From: Prevotella sp. UBA4330
Lineage (GTDB): Bacteria; Bacteroidota; Bacteroidia; Bacteroidales; Bacteroidaceae
DNA: 21,826 bases
Assembly: GCA_002394385.1 (NCBI GenBank)
Contig: DGTS01000030.1
Coordinates: forward strand, 1 to 21,826
Direction of reading: 5' to 3'
Below the pieces are notes generated by a model, which did not search any database, was not told where the DNA came from, and saw only the letters and a program-made list of their open reading frames with translations. The translations under genes were made by a program, and so were the position numbers. Positions 6,531 to 14,047 of this stretch are shown here, piece after piece (the first letter of the stretch is position 1; each line of letters begins with the position of its first letter).

Positions 6531-7598
6531 TTAATGATTTGCCTCAAATTCCTTCATTGCATCGATAAGTGCCTGAACGCCCTCTATTGTCTGAGCGTTG
6601 TAGCAACTTGCGCGGAAACCACCTACCGAACGGTGACCCTTGATGCCTACCATTCCCTTAGATGTAGCGAACTCGAAGAATGGCTTCTCAAGTTCTGCAT
6701 ACTCCTCGTTCATCACGAAGCAAATGTTCATTACCGAACGGTCTTCCTCAGCAACGGTACCCTTGAAGAGTTTGTTGCGGTCAATCTCGCTATAGAGCAT
6801 GTCGGCACGCTGGAGAGCGCGGCGGTCCATTTCCTTAACACCACCCTGAGCCTTAATCCAACGGAGGTTCTCGAGTGCTGTATAGATAGGCACTACTGGA
6901 GGAGTGTTGAACATTGAGCCCTTCTCGGTATGTGTGCGGTAGTCGAGCATTGTAGGGATTGGGCGCTCTGCCTTGCCTAGTGCGTCTTCGCGCACGATAA
7001 CGATGGTCACACCTGCCATAGAAAGGTTCTTCTGAGCACCAGCATATATAATGTCGTATTTAGAAACGTCAACCGGACGGCTGAAGATGTCTGAAGACAT
7101 GTCGGCAACCTGACGAACGTTTACATCGAGGTCTTTGCGCATCTCTGTACCATAGATGGTGTTGTTTGTGGTGATGTGCAGATAGTCAACATCCTCAGGA
7201 ACAGTCCAGCCCTTTGGAATATAAGTGAAGTTGTCGGCAGCAGACGAAGCGACCTCAACGACCTCACCAAAGAGTTTTGCCTCCTTGAGGGCTTTCTTTG
7301 CCCATGTACCTGTGTTCAGATATGCAGCCTTCTTTATCAGAAGGTTGTAAGGCACCATGCAGAACTGGAGCGAAGCACCGCCGCCGAGGAAGATTGTCTT
7401 GTAGCCCTCTGGCACGTCAAGGAGTTCTTTTACCAATGCTTCTGCTTCGTCAACCACTGGTTGGAAGTCTTTTGCACGATGGCTGATTTCAGCAAGCGAC
7501 AAACCGCTGCCATTGAAGTCTAAAATCTGCTTAGCAGTATTTTCAATCACCTCGCGTGGAAGCATTGAAGGACCTGCATTAAAATTGTACTTCTTCAT
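6531..7598 (-). CDS. serC: Phosphoserine aminotransferase
   Basis: The 355-aa product is a full-length SerC. It transfers an amino group from glutamate to 3-phosphohydroxypyruvate to form phosphoserine, using PLP, and often also serves pyridoxal phosphate synthesis. Family marks are the N-terminal YNFNAGPSMLP, the SGLSLAEISHR stretch (about residues 31-41), LGGGASLQF (about 71-79) and the Schiff-base lysine K190 in YAGAQKN. The C-terminal GHRSVGGFRAS is also typical. It is the first gene of the serC-serA operon, with a clear promoter 41 nt upstream. Confidence 0.95.
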   Translation of the reverse strand: MKKYNFNAGPSMLPREVIENTAKQILDFNGSGLSLAEISHRAKDFQPVVDEAEALVKELLDVPEGYKTIFLGGGASLQFCMVPYNLLIKKAAYLNTGTWAKKALKEAKLFGEVVEVASSAADNFTYIPKGWTVPEDVDYLHITTNNTIYGTEMRKDLDVNVRQVADMSSDIFSRPVDVSKYDIIYAGAQKNLSMAGVTIVIVREDALGKAERPIPTMLDYRTHTEKGSMFNTPPVVPIYTALENLRWIKAQGGVKEMDRRALQRADMLYSEIDRNKLFKGTVAEEDRSVMNICFVMNEEYAELEKPFFEFATSKGMVGIKGHRSVGGFRASCYNAQTIEGVQALIDAMKEFEANH

Positions 7599-7638
7599 TT
7601 GTATTTTATGTTTATTGTTAAGTTTATAATTAACGGCG

Positions 7639-7670
7639 CAAAGTTACATAAATTCAGTAAGATGACCAAA
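7639..7670 (-). promoter_or_regulatory. Promoter of serC-serA
   Basis: Minus-strand TTTG (7670-7667), a 20-nt spacer and TAACTTTG (7646-7639) fit the Bacteroidetes consensus exactly. It lies between the helicase stop codon (7711) and the serC start (7598). Confidence 0.8.
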
Positions 7671-7710
7671 TATTTTATCACAATTTACGAATAATATGGG
7701 GTTTAGATGT

Positions 7711-9030
7711 CTATTTGACAACTTCAATTAGCGTTTTCACTCCTTTTACTTTTTCACCCTGCACGTTTCTGAGCACTTCGCGCACTCTCTTACGGGCTAC
7801 AGCAACGTAGCAATAACGCTCCTTGATGTCTATCTTGCCTATCTCTTGTTTCTCCAACCCTCCTTTCTTGCAAAGGAAGCCTACGATGTCAACCTTTGAG
7901 ATTTTGTCCTTCTTGCCTTTCCCTATATATAGAGTGACCATCTTGGGAGGTGCCGGCGAAGGAAGCCGCTCGGGGATGGCATACTCTTGCGGCTCACCCA
8001 CAATATATTCGGGCAGATATTCATCTGGTCCTAATATAAAATAGGTAGTGCCCATAGCGTCCCAACGGGCGGTGCGCCCCACTCTGTGTATGTAGGCGTC
8101 TTCGCCAAGCGGCAAGTGATAATGCACAATGTTCTCCACGTCGGGTATGTCGAGCCCTCGGGAGGCGAGGTCGGTGGCTATCAGCACATTTGCCGAGCCG
8201 TTGCTGAACTTATAGAGTGCCGCCTCGCGCTGTGCCTGCTCAAGTCCGCCGTGAAAGGCGCTTGTAGAGAAACCGAGAGAGTTGAGGTATTCCTCTGTGC
8301 GTTCCACACTCTCACGGAAGTTGAGGAACACTATGGTGCTCTGGTCGGCGAAACTTCTCAATAGCCTCTGCAGCGTGTCGAGTTTGTCTTTCACAGGACT
8401 CTTCACGATGTTTATGCCCACGCGCTCCGGCACTTGTTCGTCTTCTATGAGGAAATCCACACGCGACACCCTGCCCATGTTGACGAACGACGGTATCTCT
8501 TCTGCCTCGGTAGCCGAGAGAAGCACACGCCTCTTGGCGTTATAGAACTTCTCCATGGCACGGCTCATCTCGTCGCGGAAGCCCATTTCGAGACATTTGT
8601 CGAACTCGTCAATAACGACCCACTCTACGTTTTCCACGTTTAGGTTGCCCTTGTCGATGTGGTCGTTAAGCCTTCCGGGCGTTGCAAAGACTATCTGGGG
8701 ACGCGTCTTCATCATCAGCCGATGCTCGTCCATCGTGGGACGGCCGCCATAGAGTGCCTGCGAGCGCAGTCCGCTGCCCATGTTTGCAAGCACCTGTTGC
8801 GACTGCAGCGCCAACTCACGGCCTGGAACAATCACCACCGCCTGCACATCATCGATGCCAGCATCCATCCGCTCGGCCAGAGGGAGCAAATAAGCAAGCG
8901 TCTTTCCGCTTCCCGTGGGCGACAGCACCAGCACGTCGTTCGACGTATGCAGCATAGCGTCTGACGTCTCCTGCTGCATCAGGTTGAGTTCCTCGATGCC
9001 CAGTTTGTTTAATACCTTATTTATATCCAT
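7711..9030 (-). CDS. DEAD-box family RNA helicase (DbpA-like C-terminus, DEFD motif II)
   Basis: The 439-aa protein carries a Q-motif-like start (LNLMQQETSDA), Walker A SPTGSGKT (residues 37-44), motif Ia PGRELA, motif II D141-E-F-D144, motif III SAT (172-174) and motif VI HRVGRTAR. Motif II reads DEFD, not DEAD, so the third and fourth residues differ. The last roughly 75 residues (from VTLYIGKGKKDKISK) match the position and style of the DbpA RNA-binding domain, which targets 23S rRNA in DbpA itself. A role in ribosome assembly or RNA remodelling is likely. It is monocistronic and divergent from the HPPK-like gene. Confidence 0.92.
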   Translation of the reverse strand: MDINKVLNKLGIEELNLMQQETSDAMLHTSNDVLVLSPTGSGKTLAYLLPLAERMDAGIDDVQAVVIVPGRELALQSQQVLANMGSGLRSQALYGGRPTMDEHRLMMKTRPQIVFATPGRLNDHIDKGNLNVENVEWVVIDEFDKCLEMGFRDEMSRAMEKFYNAKRRVLLSATEAEEIPSFVNMGRVSRVDFLIEDEQVPERVGINIVKSPVKDKLDTLQRLLRSFADQSTIVFLNFRESVERTEEYLNSLGFSTSAFHGGLEQAQREAALYKFSNGSANVLIATDLASRGLDIPDVENIVHYHLPLGEDAYIHRVGRTARWDAMGTTYFILGPDEYLPEYIVGEPQEYAIPERLPSPAPPKMVTLYIGKGKKDKISKVDIVGFLCKKGGLEKQEIGKIDIKERYCYVAVARKRVREVLRNVQGEKVKGVKTLIEVVK

Positions 9031-9035
9031 AGTTG

Positions 9036-9043
9036 CAAAATTA
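9036..9043 (-). promoter_or_regulatory. -7 element upstream of the DEAD-box helicase
   Basis: Minus-strand TAATTTTG (9043-9036) fits TAnnTTTG, but no good TTTG/TTG is found 19-21 nt further upstream. It leaves only about 5 nt before the ATG at 9030, so if used the mRNA would be almost leaderless. Confidence 0.4.
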
Positions 9044-9096
9044 CAAAAATTAGTTTAATAATTTGCGTTTATGGGCAATCTTTCGTTTATTTTTCA

Positions 9097-9104
9097 TATT
9101 TTTG
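9097..9104 (+). promoter_or_regulatory. -7 element of the HPPK-like/M64/TPR operon
   Basis: TATTTTTG at 9097-9104 fits TAnnTTTG and lies 37 nt before the ATG at 9142. No clear TTG is at the expected -33 position. An AAAAAGGAAT stretch just before the ATG could be a ribosome-binding site. Confidence 0.45.
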
Positions 9105-9141
9105 CATGTCATTATCAATAATTTGACCTCAAAAAGGAATA

Positions 9142-9540
9142 ATGGAAAAGAAAAAGATATTGTTCGCCATCGGGACCAACTCTCCCTTGGCAAGTGACAG
9201 GGTGATATGGATGAAGGCGCGCGTCTTCGGACTTTTCGGCGACGACGTTCGCTTCACGTTCCTCGTCGAGACCGACCCTATAGGCATAGTGTCGCCCAAA
9301 TTCACCAATTGTGTCGGCATAGCATTCACCACCCTGCCGCTGGAGGAAATCAAAACGATATTCAAGGAGATTGAGAAAGAATGTGAGGACACCAAAGAGA
9401 AACGCCGGAACAACCTCATTGAGATGGACATCGACATTCTGGAATACGACGGTGTGCGCTATCACGAGAAAGACTGGAGCAGACCGTATATCATCGATAT
9501 GGTTGAAGAAGCAGAAATACTAAAGAACGAAATGATATGA
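9142..9540 (+). CDS. Short HPPK (FolK)-like protein
   Basis: The 132-aa product resembles 6-hydroxymethyl-7,8-dihydropterin pyrophosphokinase. The start ILFAIGTNSP matches the FolK nucleotide strand (usually LGSN), VETDPIG and FTNCV match the YeTePwG / FlN region, and IEMDIDILEYDG (93-104) matches the Mg-binding DxD segment (D96, D98). It is shorter than typical FolK (about 160 aa) and lacks most of the catalytic Arg-rich loop, so activity is uncertain. It could be a paralogue with another role. Its stop codon overlaps the M64 start (ATGA at 9537-9540), which indicates translational coupling. Confidence 0.7.
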   Translation: MEKKKILFAIGTNSPLASDRVIWMKARVFGLFGDDVRFTFLVETDPIGIVSPKFTNCVGIAFTTLPLEEIKTIFKEIEKECEDTKEKRRNNLIEMDIDILEYDGVRYHEKDWSRPYIIDMVEEAEILKNEMI

Positions 9541-10805
9541 GAACACTCGCCATAATACTGATGTGCATCGTTGCAAAGGCAGCAACGGCGCAGGTCTTTG
9601 ATAACTACTTCGAGGACAAGACGTTGAGAATAGACTATATCTTCTCGGGGAACACCTCGAGGCAAGACATCTCCCTCGACCAACTGAACCAGTCGCCACG
9701 ATGGTACGGCAAAAGAAAGAATCTCGCGGAGGTGCCCGTAGAGGGCAACGGAGCAGTCATCGTGAGAGCACACTCCAGCGGAGACATTATCTACAAGAAC
9801 TCTTTCTCCACCCTGTTTCAGGAGTGGCTGACCACCGACGAGGCAAAAACCACGACCAAGGCATTCGAGAATGTTTTCCTCGTGCCAATGCCGAAGGACA
9901 CCGTTGACATAACGGTGGAACTGAGAAACAACCGACGGGAGGTGGTTGCAAGCATGACCCACGTTGTGAATCCTAAAGACATCCTCATAAGACATATAGG
10001 CGAGCACAAGACTCCTTACGAGACAATGCTCCAGGCGGCAGACACGGCGCATTGCATAAACATAGCGTTCGTGGCTGAAGGCTACACCCGCGAGGAAATG
10101 CCTATATATATAGAAGATGTGAAGAGGTCTATCGACGCCCTGTTCAGCCACGAACCGTTCAAGAGCCGGAAAGAGGTGTTCAACATAATTGCCGTTGAGC
10201 CCGCTTCGGAAGAGAGCGGAACAAGCGTGCCGCGCAAAGGTATATGGAAGCGAACGCCACTCGAATCGCATTTCGACACGTTCTACAACAACCGCTATCT
10301 CACAACTCTGCATCTGAAGAAACTCCACGACGTGCTGGCGGGATTGCCCTACGAGCACATCATAGTGCTTGTGAACACCGAGGTGTATGGCGGTGGCGGC
10401 ATATTAAACTCATATAATCTCTCTGCCGCGCATCATGCAAAGACATTGCCCGTTGTGGTGCACGAGTTCGGGCATAGTTTCGCAGGCCTTGCCGACGAGT
10501 ATGCTTACGAGAACGAGCCGATACCGATGTATCCCGCAGACATAGAACCCTGGGAGCCCAACATCACCACGTTGAAGGACTTTCACGGCAAGTGGGAGCA
10601 GATGATTGGCAAGAAGACGCCCGTACCGACGCCTGAAGACAAGAAGTATGCAGATGCTGTAGGAGTGTACGAGGGTGCTGGCTATAGCCTCAACGGTGTT
10701 TACCGCCCGATGCAGGACTGCCGTATGCGCACCAACGAGAACCCCACGTTCTGCCCAGTATGCCAGAAGGCAATAAACGACCTTATTGATTTCTACGTCA
10801 AATGA
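9537..10805 (+). CDS. Secreted M64 family metallopeptidase
   Basis: The 422-aa protein has a signal peptide (about residues 1-18, AKAATAQ), an N-terminal beta-rich domain (about 20-160) and a zinc peptidase domain. The metal site is HEFGHSFAGLAD with H309, E310, H313 and D320, the HExxHxxxxxxD pattern of the M64 (IgA peptidase) family. Bacteroides homologues are exported proteins of similar length, but natural substrates are mostly unknown, and IgA cleavage cannot be assumed. Four-base ATGA overlaps join it to the HPPK-like gene before and the TPR gene after, so the three are probably one operon. Confidence 0.9.
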   Translation: MRTLAIILMCIVAKAATAQVFDNYFEDKTLRIDYIFSGNTSRQDISLDQLNQSPRWYGKRKNLAEVPVEGNGAVIVRAHSSGDIIYKNSFSTLFQEWLTTDEAKTTTKAFENVFLVPMPKDTVDITVELRNNRREVVASMTHVVNPKDILIRHIGEHKTPYETMLQAADTAHCINIAFVAEGYTREEMPIYIEDVKRSIDALFSHEPFKSRKEVFNIIAVEPASEESGTSVPRKGIWKRTPLESHFDTFYNNRYLTTLHLKKLHDVLAGLPYEHIIVLVNTEVYGGGGILNSYNLSAAHHAKTLPVVVHEFGHSFAGLADEYAYENEPIPMYPADIEPWEPNITTLKDFHGKWEQMIGKKTPVPTPEDKKYADAVGVYEGAGYSLNGVYRPMQDCRMRTNENPTFCPVCQKAINDLIDFYVK

Positions 10806-11401
10806 AACGCCCGCTGCTCATAGTGTTGCTCCTGATGGTATTCGCATTCGCCGCAAATGCCCAGCCTCGCCAGCGCCAGAAGAGCGAGGCATCAGAACAA
10901 CTGGGCATGGCTCTCGACTATTTCTCATCGGGTAAATATCACGAGGCGCTGCTCATATTCAGCCGTCTCGACAAGCAGTACAACCTGAATCCCCGCTTTC
11001 ACGCCTACATGGGGGTGTGCCATTATTATGAGTGGAACTACGAGGAGGCATGCAAACTGCTCAGCGAGGCTATACCCCAACTCGAGGGCCTTGCCCCGCA
11101 CGAGCGCAGCGTCTATTACTTCACATGCGCAGAGAGTTACTTCATCCGCGAGAAATATGCCGAAGCGATACCATATTACGAGCAGCACCTGAACGTTTGC
11201 TACGATAACGAGAAGGCTGACGCTCTCTATCGCATAGCCTTTTGCAATATGTTCAACGGCAACAAGCCTTTGGCATTAGAGTATTTCACCTCTGCCCTCT
11301 CCTACTACGAGAAGCACCCGAACAACGCTACGGCAAGAATAGCACAACTGAAAAACATGATTAAGGGGCTGGAAGAGGAACTCAAGGAAACTCAGGAATA
11401 A
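10802..11401 (+). CDS. Secreted tetratricopeptide-repeat protein
   Basis: The 199-aa product has a signal peptide ending near ANAQ (residue 21) and then three to four TPR-like helix pairs (for example LGMALDYFSSGKYHEALLIFSRL and YFTCAESYFIREKYAEAIPYYEQHL). It is likely a periplasmic protein-interaction scaffold. It starts inside the M64 stop region (ATGA at 10802-10805), so a role with the peptidase is reasonable but not shown. Its stop codon TAA (11399-11401) lies inside the first copy of a 45-bp tandem repeat, so the gene end may have been shaped by the repeat. Confidence 0.85.
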   Translation: MKRPLLIVLLLMVFAFAANAQPRQRQKSEASEQLGMALDYFSSGKYHEALLIFSRLDKQYNLNPRFHAYMGVCHYYEWNYEEACKLLSEAIPQLEGLAPHERSVYYFTCAESYFIREKYAEAIPYYEQHLNVCYDNEKADALYRIAFCNMFNGNKPLALEYFTSALSYYEKHPNNATARIAQLKNMIKGLEEELKETQE

Positions 11402-11545
11402 CCTTTCGCATTCCCATTGATATCCTTTCGCATCCCAAAGGATATACCTCTTGCACTCCCATTGATGCCCTTTCGCACCCCGAAGGATATACCTCTTGCA
11501 CTCCCATTGATGCCCTTTCGCACCCCGAAGGATATGCTTTCGAGT
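11395..11545. repeat. 45-bp tandem repeat, about 3.3 copies
   Basis: Copies start at 11395 (diverged), 11440, 11485 and 11530 (partial), each exactly 45 bp apart. They share GGATATACCTC, CTCCCATTGATG and CCCTTTCGCACCCCGAA blocks. The copies at 11440 and 11485 are nearly identical. On the minus strand the unit is 15 codons, giving a repeated QWECKRYILRGAK-like peptide in an open frame, but no other coding signal supports that frame. The first copy includes the stop codon of the TPR gene. Confidence 0.85.
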
Positions 11546-11590
11546 CCTCAAAGATATGCTTGGGGAATGATAGACGTATGCTTTAAGATA

Positions 11591-11826
11591 AGGTAATTAT
11601 ATACTATTTACCCCCTTTGCTATTGACTCCCCGCCCCTGTAGGGGAGGGGCAGGGGTGGGGTCAGCGTTTTTGCCCGCACACAATATCTTCCATGTCCCT
11701 CTATATTCTTACTTTATATTACTGACCCCACCCCTATCCCCTCCCCTACAGGGGCGGGGAAACATTGCTTACGACATCTATCGAAACAGCATTTCATTTA
11801 TAGGGTCAAATAGTATATAGTTGCCT
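11591..11826. mobile_element. MITE-like 236-bp element with inverted repeats and 6-bp duplication
   Basis: Terminal inverted repeats lie at 11591-11613 and 11803-11826; both contain TATATACTATTT and differ by two substitutions and one indel. AAGATA directly abuts each end (11585-11590 and 11827-11832), as expected for a target-site duplication. Inside is a second GC-rich inverted repeat (11629-11665 against 11722-11759) of 37-38 bp, nearly perfect, with CCCCGCCCCTGTAGGGG at its outer ends. No transposase frame is present, so it would be non-autonomous. The inner repeat could instead be a separate interspersed element. Confidence 0.65.
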
Positions 11827-11874
11827 AAGATAAACATTGATTAACTGTTAAGCGAAGACACTTAACAAAAGGGC

Positions 11875-11907
11875 AAAAAAAAAGCGACAGGCTTCACAGC
11901 TGATCGC
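11875..11907 (-). terminator. Intrinsic terminator of the small-RNA unit
   Basis: The hairpin stem pairs 11904-11907 with 11884-11887 and 11900-11902 with 11888-11890, with one bulged base. It is followed on the minus strand by nine Ts. Confidence 0.7.
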
Positions 11908-11964
11908 TCCATATCTCCAATAGGTATTAGTTTTTTTAAGGTAAAAAGATTGTTTTCAGGATAA
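11875..11964 (-). ncRNA. Candidate small RNA of about 90 nt
   Basis: A minus-strand promoter (11971-12002) should start transcription near 11964. About 60 nt further a hairpin (GCGA/TCGC at 11907-11904 and 11887-11884, plus CAG/CTG) runs into nine T residues (11883-11875), a good intrinsic terminator. Nothing between has a clear gene; a 16-codon frame starting MERSAVKPV... begins at about 11914 and runs through the terminator, so it is unlikely to be translated. The exact ends are inferred. The family is not recognised with confidence. Confidence 0.6.
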
Positions 11965-11970
11965 CGATTG

Positions 11971-12002
11971 CAAAAGTAATCCATTTTTTTTAACAATCCA
12001 AA
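11971..12002 (-). promoter_or_regulatory. Promoter of the candidate small RNA
   Basis: Minus-strand TTTG (12002-11999), a 20-nt spacer and TACTTTTG (11978-11971) fit the Bacteroidetes consensus exactly. No gene start lies downstream before the terminator at 11875-11907. Confidence 0.7.
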
Positions 12003-12160
12003 TTATTTTCTTTTTATTTTTTTGCATTTCACGCTGTGTGCCCACACAGTCAAATATTTTATAATATTTTAACTTAAATGATTGTGCAAACGATTGACAA
12101 AAGCAATTATAACGGGAACGAAACGACCCTCTCTACTTTCAGTTTTTGAGGTATATCTAT
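12003..12160. other. AT-rich spacer with two small palindromes
   Basis: This stretch between the small-RNA promoter and the 22-bp array has no credible gene. It contains a CTGTGTG/CACACAG hairpin (12034-12049) and an AT-only palindrome AAATATT/AATATTT (12052-12069). Neither is followed by a convincing T-run on the strand needed to terminate the ClC gene. Confidence 0.4.
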
Positions 12161-12270
12161 GTCAGGAATGTCTCCTAAGGTGGTCAGGAGATAAAGGTGA
12201 GGTGGTCAGGAATGTCTCCTGAGATGGTCAGGAGATGCAAGTGAGAGGGTCAGGAGACACAAGCGAGTTA
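12161..12270. repeat. 22-bp tandem repeat, five copies, ending at the ClC stop codon
   Basis: Five copies begin with GTCAGGA at 12161, 12183, 12205, 12227 and 12249, each 22 bp apart. Copies 1 and 3 (GTCAGGAATGTCTCCT) differ from 2 and 4 (GTCAGGAGAT), giving a 44-bp higher-order period. Copy 3 holds a TCAGGA/TCCTGA hairpin. The last copy ends at 12270 and its final three bases are the ClC stop codon (TAA on the minus strand). Confidence 0.85.
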
Positions 12271-14046
12271 CTCGGCAGACATGTCTGCCACCATCTGACG
12301 ATACTGGTTGTAGAGATGGGCACGTGCCACATAGCCTTTCAGATGACCAACAGAGTCGATGACAGGAAGCATCGAGGCGTCGGTGGAGTCGAATTTCTCC
12401 ATTACCTCGTCCATCGGGTCGTTGTCTCCGAGCACGGCATGCGGCTGAGTCATCAGTTGCGACACGCGGAAATGAGTGTAGAGTTCGGTGCGGAACACGA
12501 TGTGGCGAAGTTTAGTGACGTCTATCTCGCCCAGCAACTGCCCAGCATCATCTACAACAGGGATGATGTTGATACGGCTGCGGCTTATGAAGTGGATTAG
12601 TTTTCCAAGTTCCATATCGGGCGAAACGGGTGTCACGTCACGCTCAATGACGCTGTCAAGACTCATCAGAGTGAGCACGGCGCGGTCGGTGTGATGGGTA
12701 ATGAGTTGTCCCTGACGGGCAAGTCGCATTCCGTAGATACTGTGCGGCTCGAAGATAATGATGGTAAGATAAGAGCAGATGCACACAATTATCAACGGCA
12801 CAAACAACTGATAACCGCCCGTAAGTTCGGCAATGAGGAATATGCCCGTGAGAGGTGCGTGCATCACACCAGCCATCACGCCAGCCATTCCGAGAAGAGA
12901 GAAGTTCTTTTCGGGCACATAAACGCCTATCTGATACATGTTCCAAAGGCGAGAGAAGAAGAAACCGCCAAAGGCACCGACAAACAACGAGGGCGCAAAC
13001 GTACCGCCGCAACCGCCGCCGCCATTTGTGGCCGTAGTGGCAAACACCTTCGAGAACACAACAAGTCCTACATATAATATAAGGAGGTCGCTGTGCCCGT
13101 AGAACAGCGAGTTGTTCATTATCGTCTCCCAGTCGGCTTCTGTCTTGCCGTTGAGCAGTATGCTGATGCTGTCGTAGCCTTCACCAAAGAGCGAAGGGAA
13201 AAGGAAAATAAGCGACGAAAGCACCACTCCGCCAAGCGCAAGTTTCGCCCAGTGGTTTTTGCCCAAACGCTCGAACACCCACTCGAAGGTGCTTGAGGCA
13301 CGGATAAACCAAAGACTGAGAAGTCCGCAACATACACCAAGCAGTATCGTTGCCGGCACTCGCTCCAGCAGCCAGTCGTTATCGAGTTGGAAAGAGAATA
13401 GCGACGACGAGCCGACAAAGATATATGTGAAGCATGTGGCCGTTACACTCGAGATGAGAATGGGCAGAAGTGAAGCCATAGTAAGGTCAATCATTAGCAC
13501 CTCAAGAGTGAACACAAGACCTGCTATAGGTGCCTTGAACACGCCCGCTATGGCTGCAGATGCGCCACAACCGACGAGCAGCATCATCGTCTTGTTGTCC
13601 ATGTGGAACAACTTGCCCAGGTTGCTTCCGATGGCAGAACCCGTGAGAACGATAGGCGCCTCGGCTCCCACACTACCTCCGAAACCGATAGTTATGGCCG
13701 ACGCCACCACCGAACTCCAGCAGTTATGGCCCTTTATGCGGCTCCGTTTGCGGCTGATGGCATATAGTATTCTCGTTATTCCGTGCCCTATATCATCCCG
13801 AACGATATACCTCACGAAAAGAGACGTGAGATAGATGCCCACGACGGGGAGCACCAGATAGAGCCAGTTGAACGACGTGATATCAAAACCTGCGGTGAGC
13901 AAGAGTTGTATCTCGGAGATAATCCAGTGAAGAACATAACCCGCTACGGCAGCAAGCACTCCCACCACGAAACTGAGTAGGAGTGTGAGTTGGCGGTCGC
14001 TGACGTGCCGCTCGCGCCATGCTATGATGTTCTTCATTACTGACAT
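12268..14046 (-). CDS. ClC family chloride channel/antiporter with CBS domain pair
   Basis: The 592-aa inner-membrane protein has the ClC core (about residues 18-445) with the gating segment GGSVGAEAP holding the external Glu E129 and the GGTFAP motif (347-352). E182 in FTLEVL may be the internal proton Glu of antiporter-type members. The selectivity-filter region reads GHGI in place of GSGIP. A pair of CBS domains (about 465-515 and 527-585) follows, usual in eukaryotic ClCs and in some bacterial ones, where they bind adenine nucleotides. It starts 1 nt after the YrdC-family gene, so the two are probably co-transcribed. Whether it is a channel or a Cl-/H+ exchanger is not certain, though the two glutamates favour exchange. 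Confidence 0.9.
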   Translation of the reverse strand: MSVMKNIIAWRERHVSDRQLTLLLSFVVGVLAAVAGYVLHWIISEIQLLLTAGFDITSFNWLYLVLPVVGIYLTSLFVRYIVRDDIGHGITRILYAISRKRSRIKGHNCWSSVVASAITIGFGGSVGAEAPIVLTGSAIGSNLGKLFHMDNKTMMLLVGCGASAAIAGVFKAPIAGLVFTLEVLMIDLTMASLLPILISSVTATCFTYIFVGSSSLFSFQLDNDWLLERVPATILLGVCCGLLSLWFIRASSTFEWVFERLGKNHWAKLALGGVVLSSLIFLFPSLFGEGYDSISILLNGKTEADWETIMNNSLFYGHSDLLILYVGLVVFSKVFATTATNGGGGCGGTFAPSLFVGAFGGFFFSRLWNMYQIGVYVPEKNFSLLGMAGVMAGVMHAPLTGIFLIAELTGGYQLFVPLIIVCICSYLTIIIFEPHSIYGMRLARQGQLITHHTDRAVLTLMSLDSVIERDVTPVSPDMELGKLIHFISRSRINIIPVVDDAGQLLGEIDVTKLRHIVFRTELYTHFRVSQLMTQPHAVLGDNDPMDEVMEKFDSTDASMLPVIDSVGHLKGYVARAHLYNQYRQMVADMSAE

Positions 14047-14047
14047 G

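Noticed and set aside
9462..10358. Open frame of 298 codons on the minus strand
   Set aside because: It is antisense to the M64 peptidase gene, which has a signal peptide and an intact zinc motif; the shadow frame has a Cys/His/Arg-rich random-looking composition.
11276..11551. Minus-strand frame with a 15-residue repeated peptide
   Set aside because: The repeat comes from the 45-bp DNA period and the frame continues antisense into the TPR gene; no start signal or conserved domain supports it.
12034..12069. Terminator for the ClC gene
   Set aside because: The two palindromes lie beyond the 22-bp array, and on the minus strand neither is followed by a T-run.
12161..12270. CRISPR-like array of 22-bp units
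   Set aside because: Units are contiguous with no spacers between them and no cas genes are nearby.
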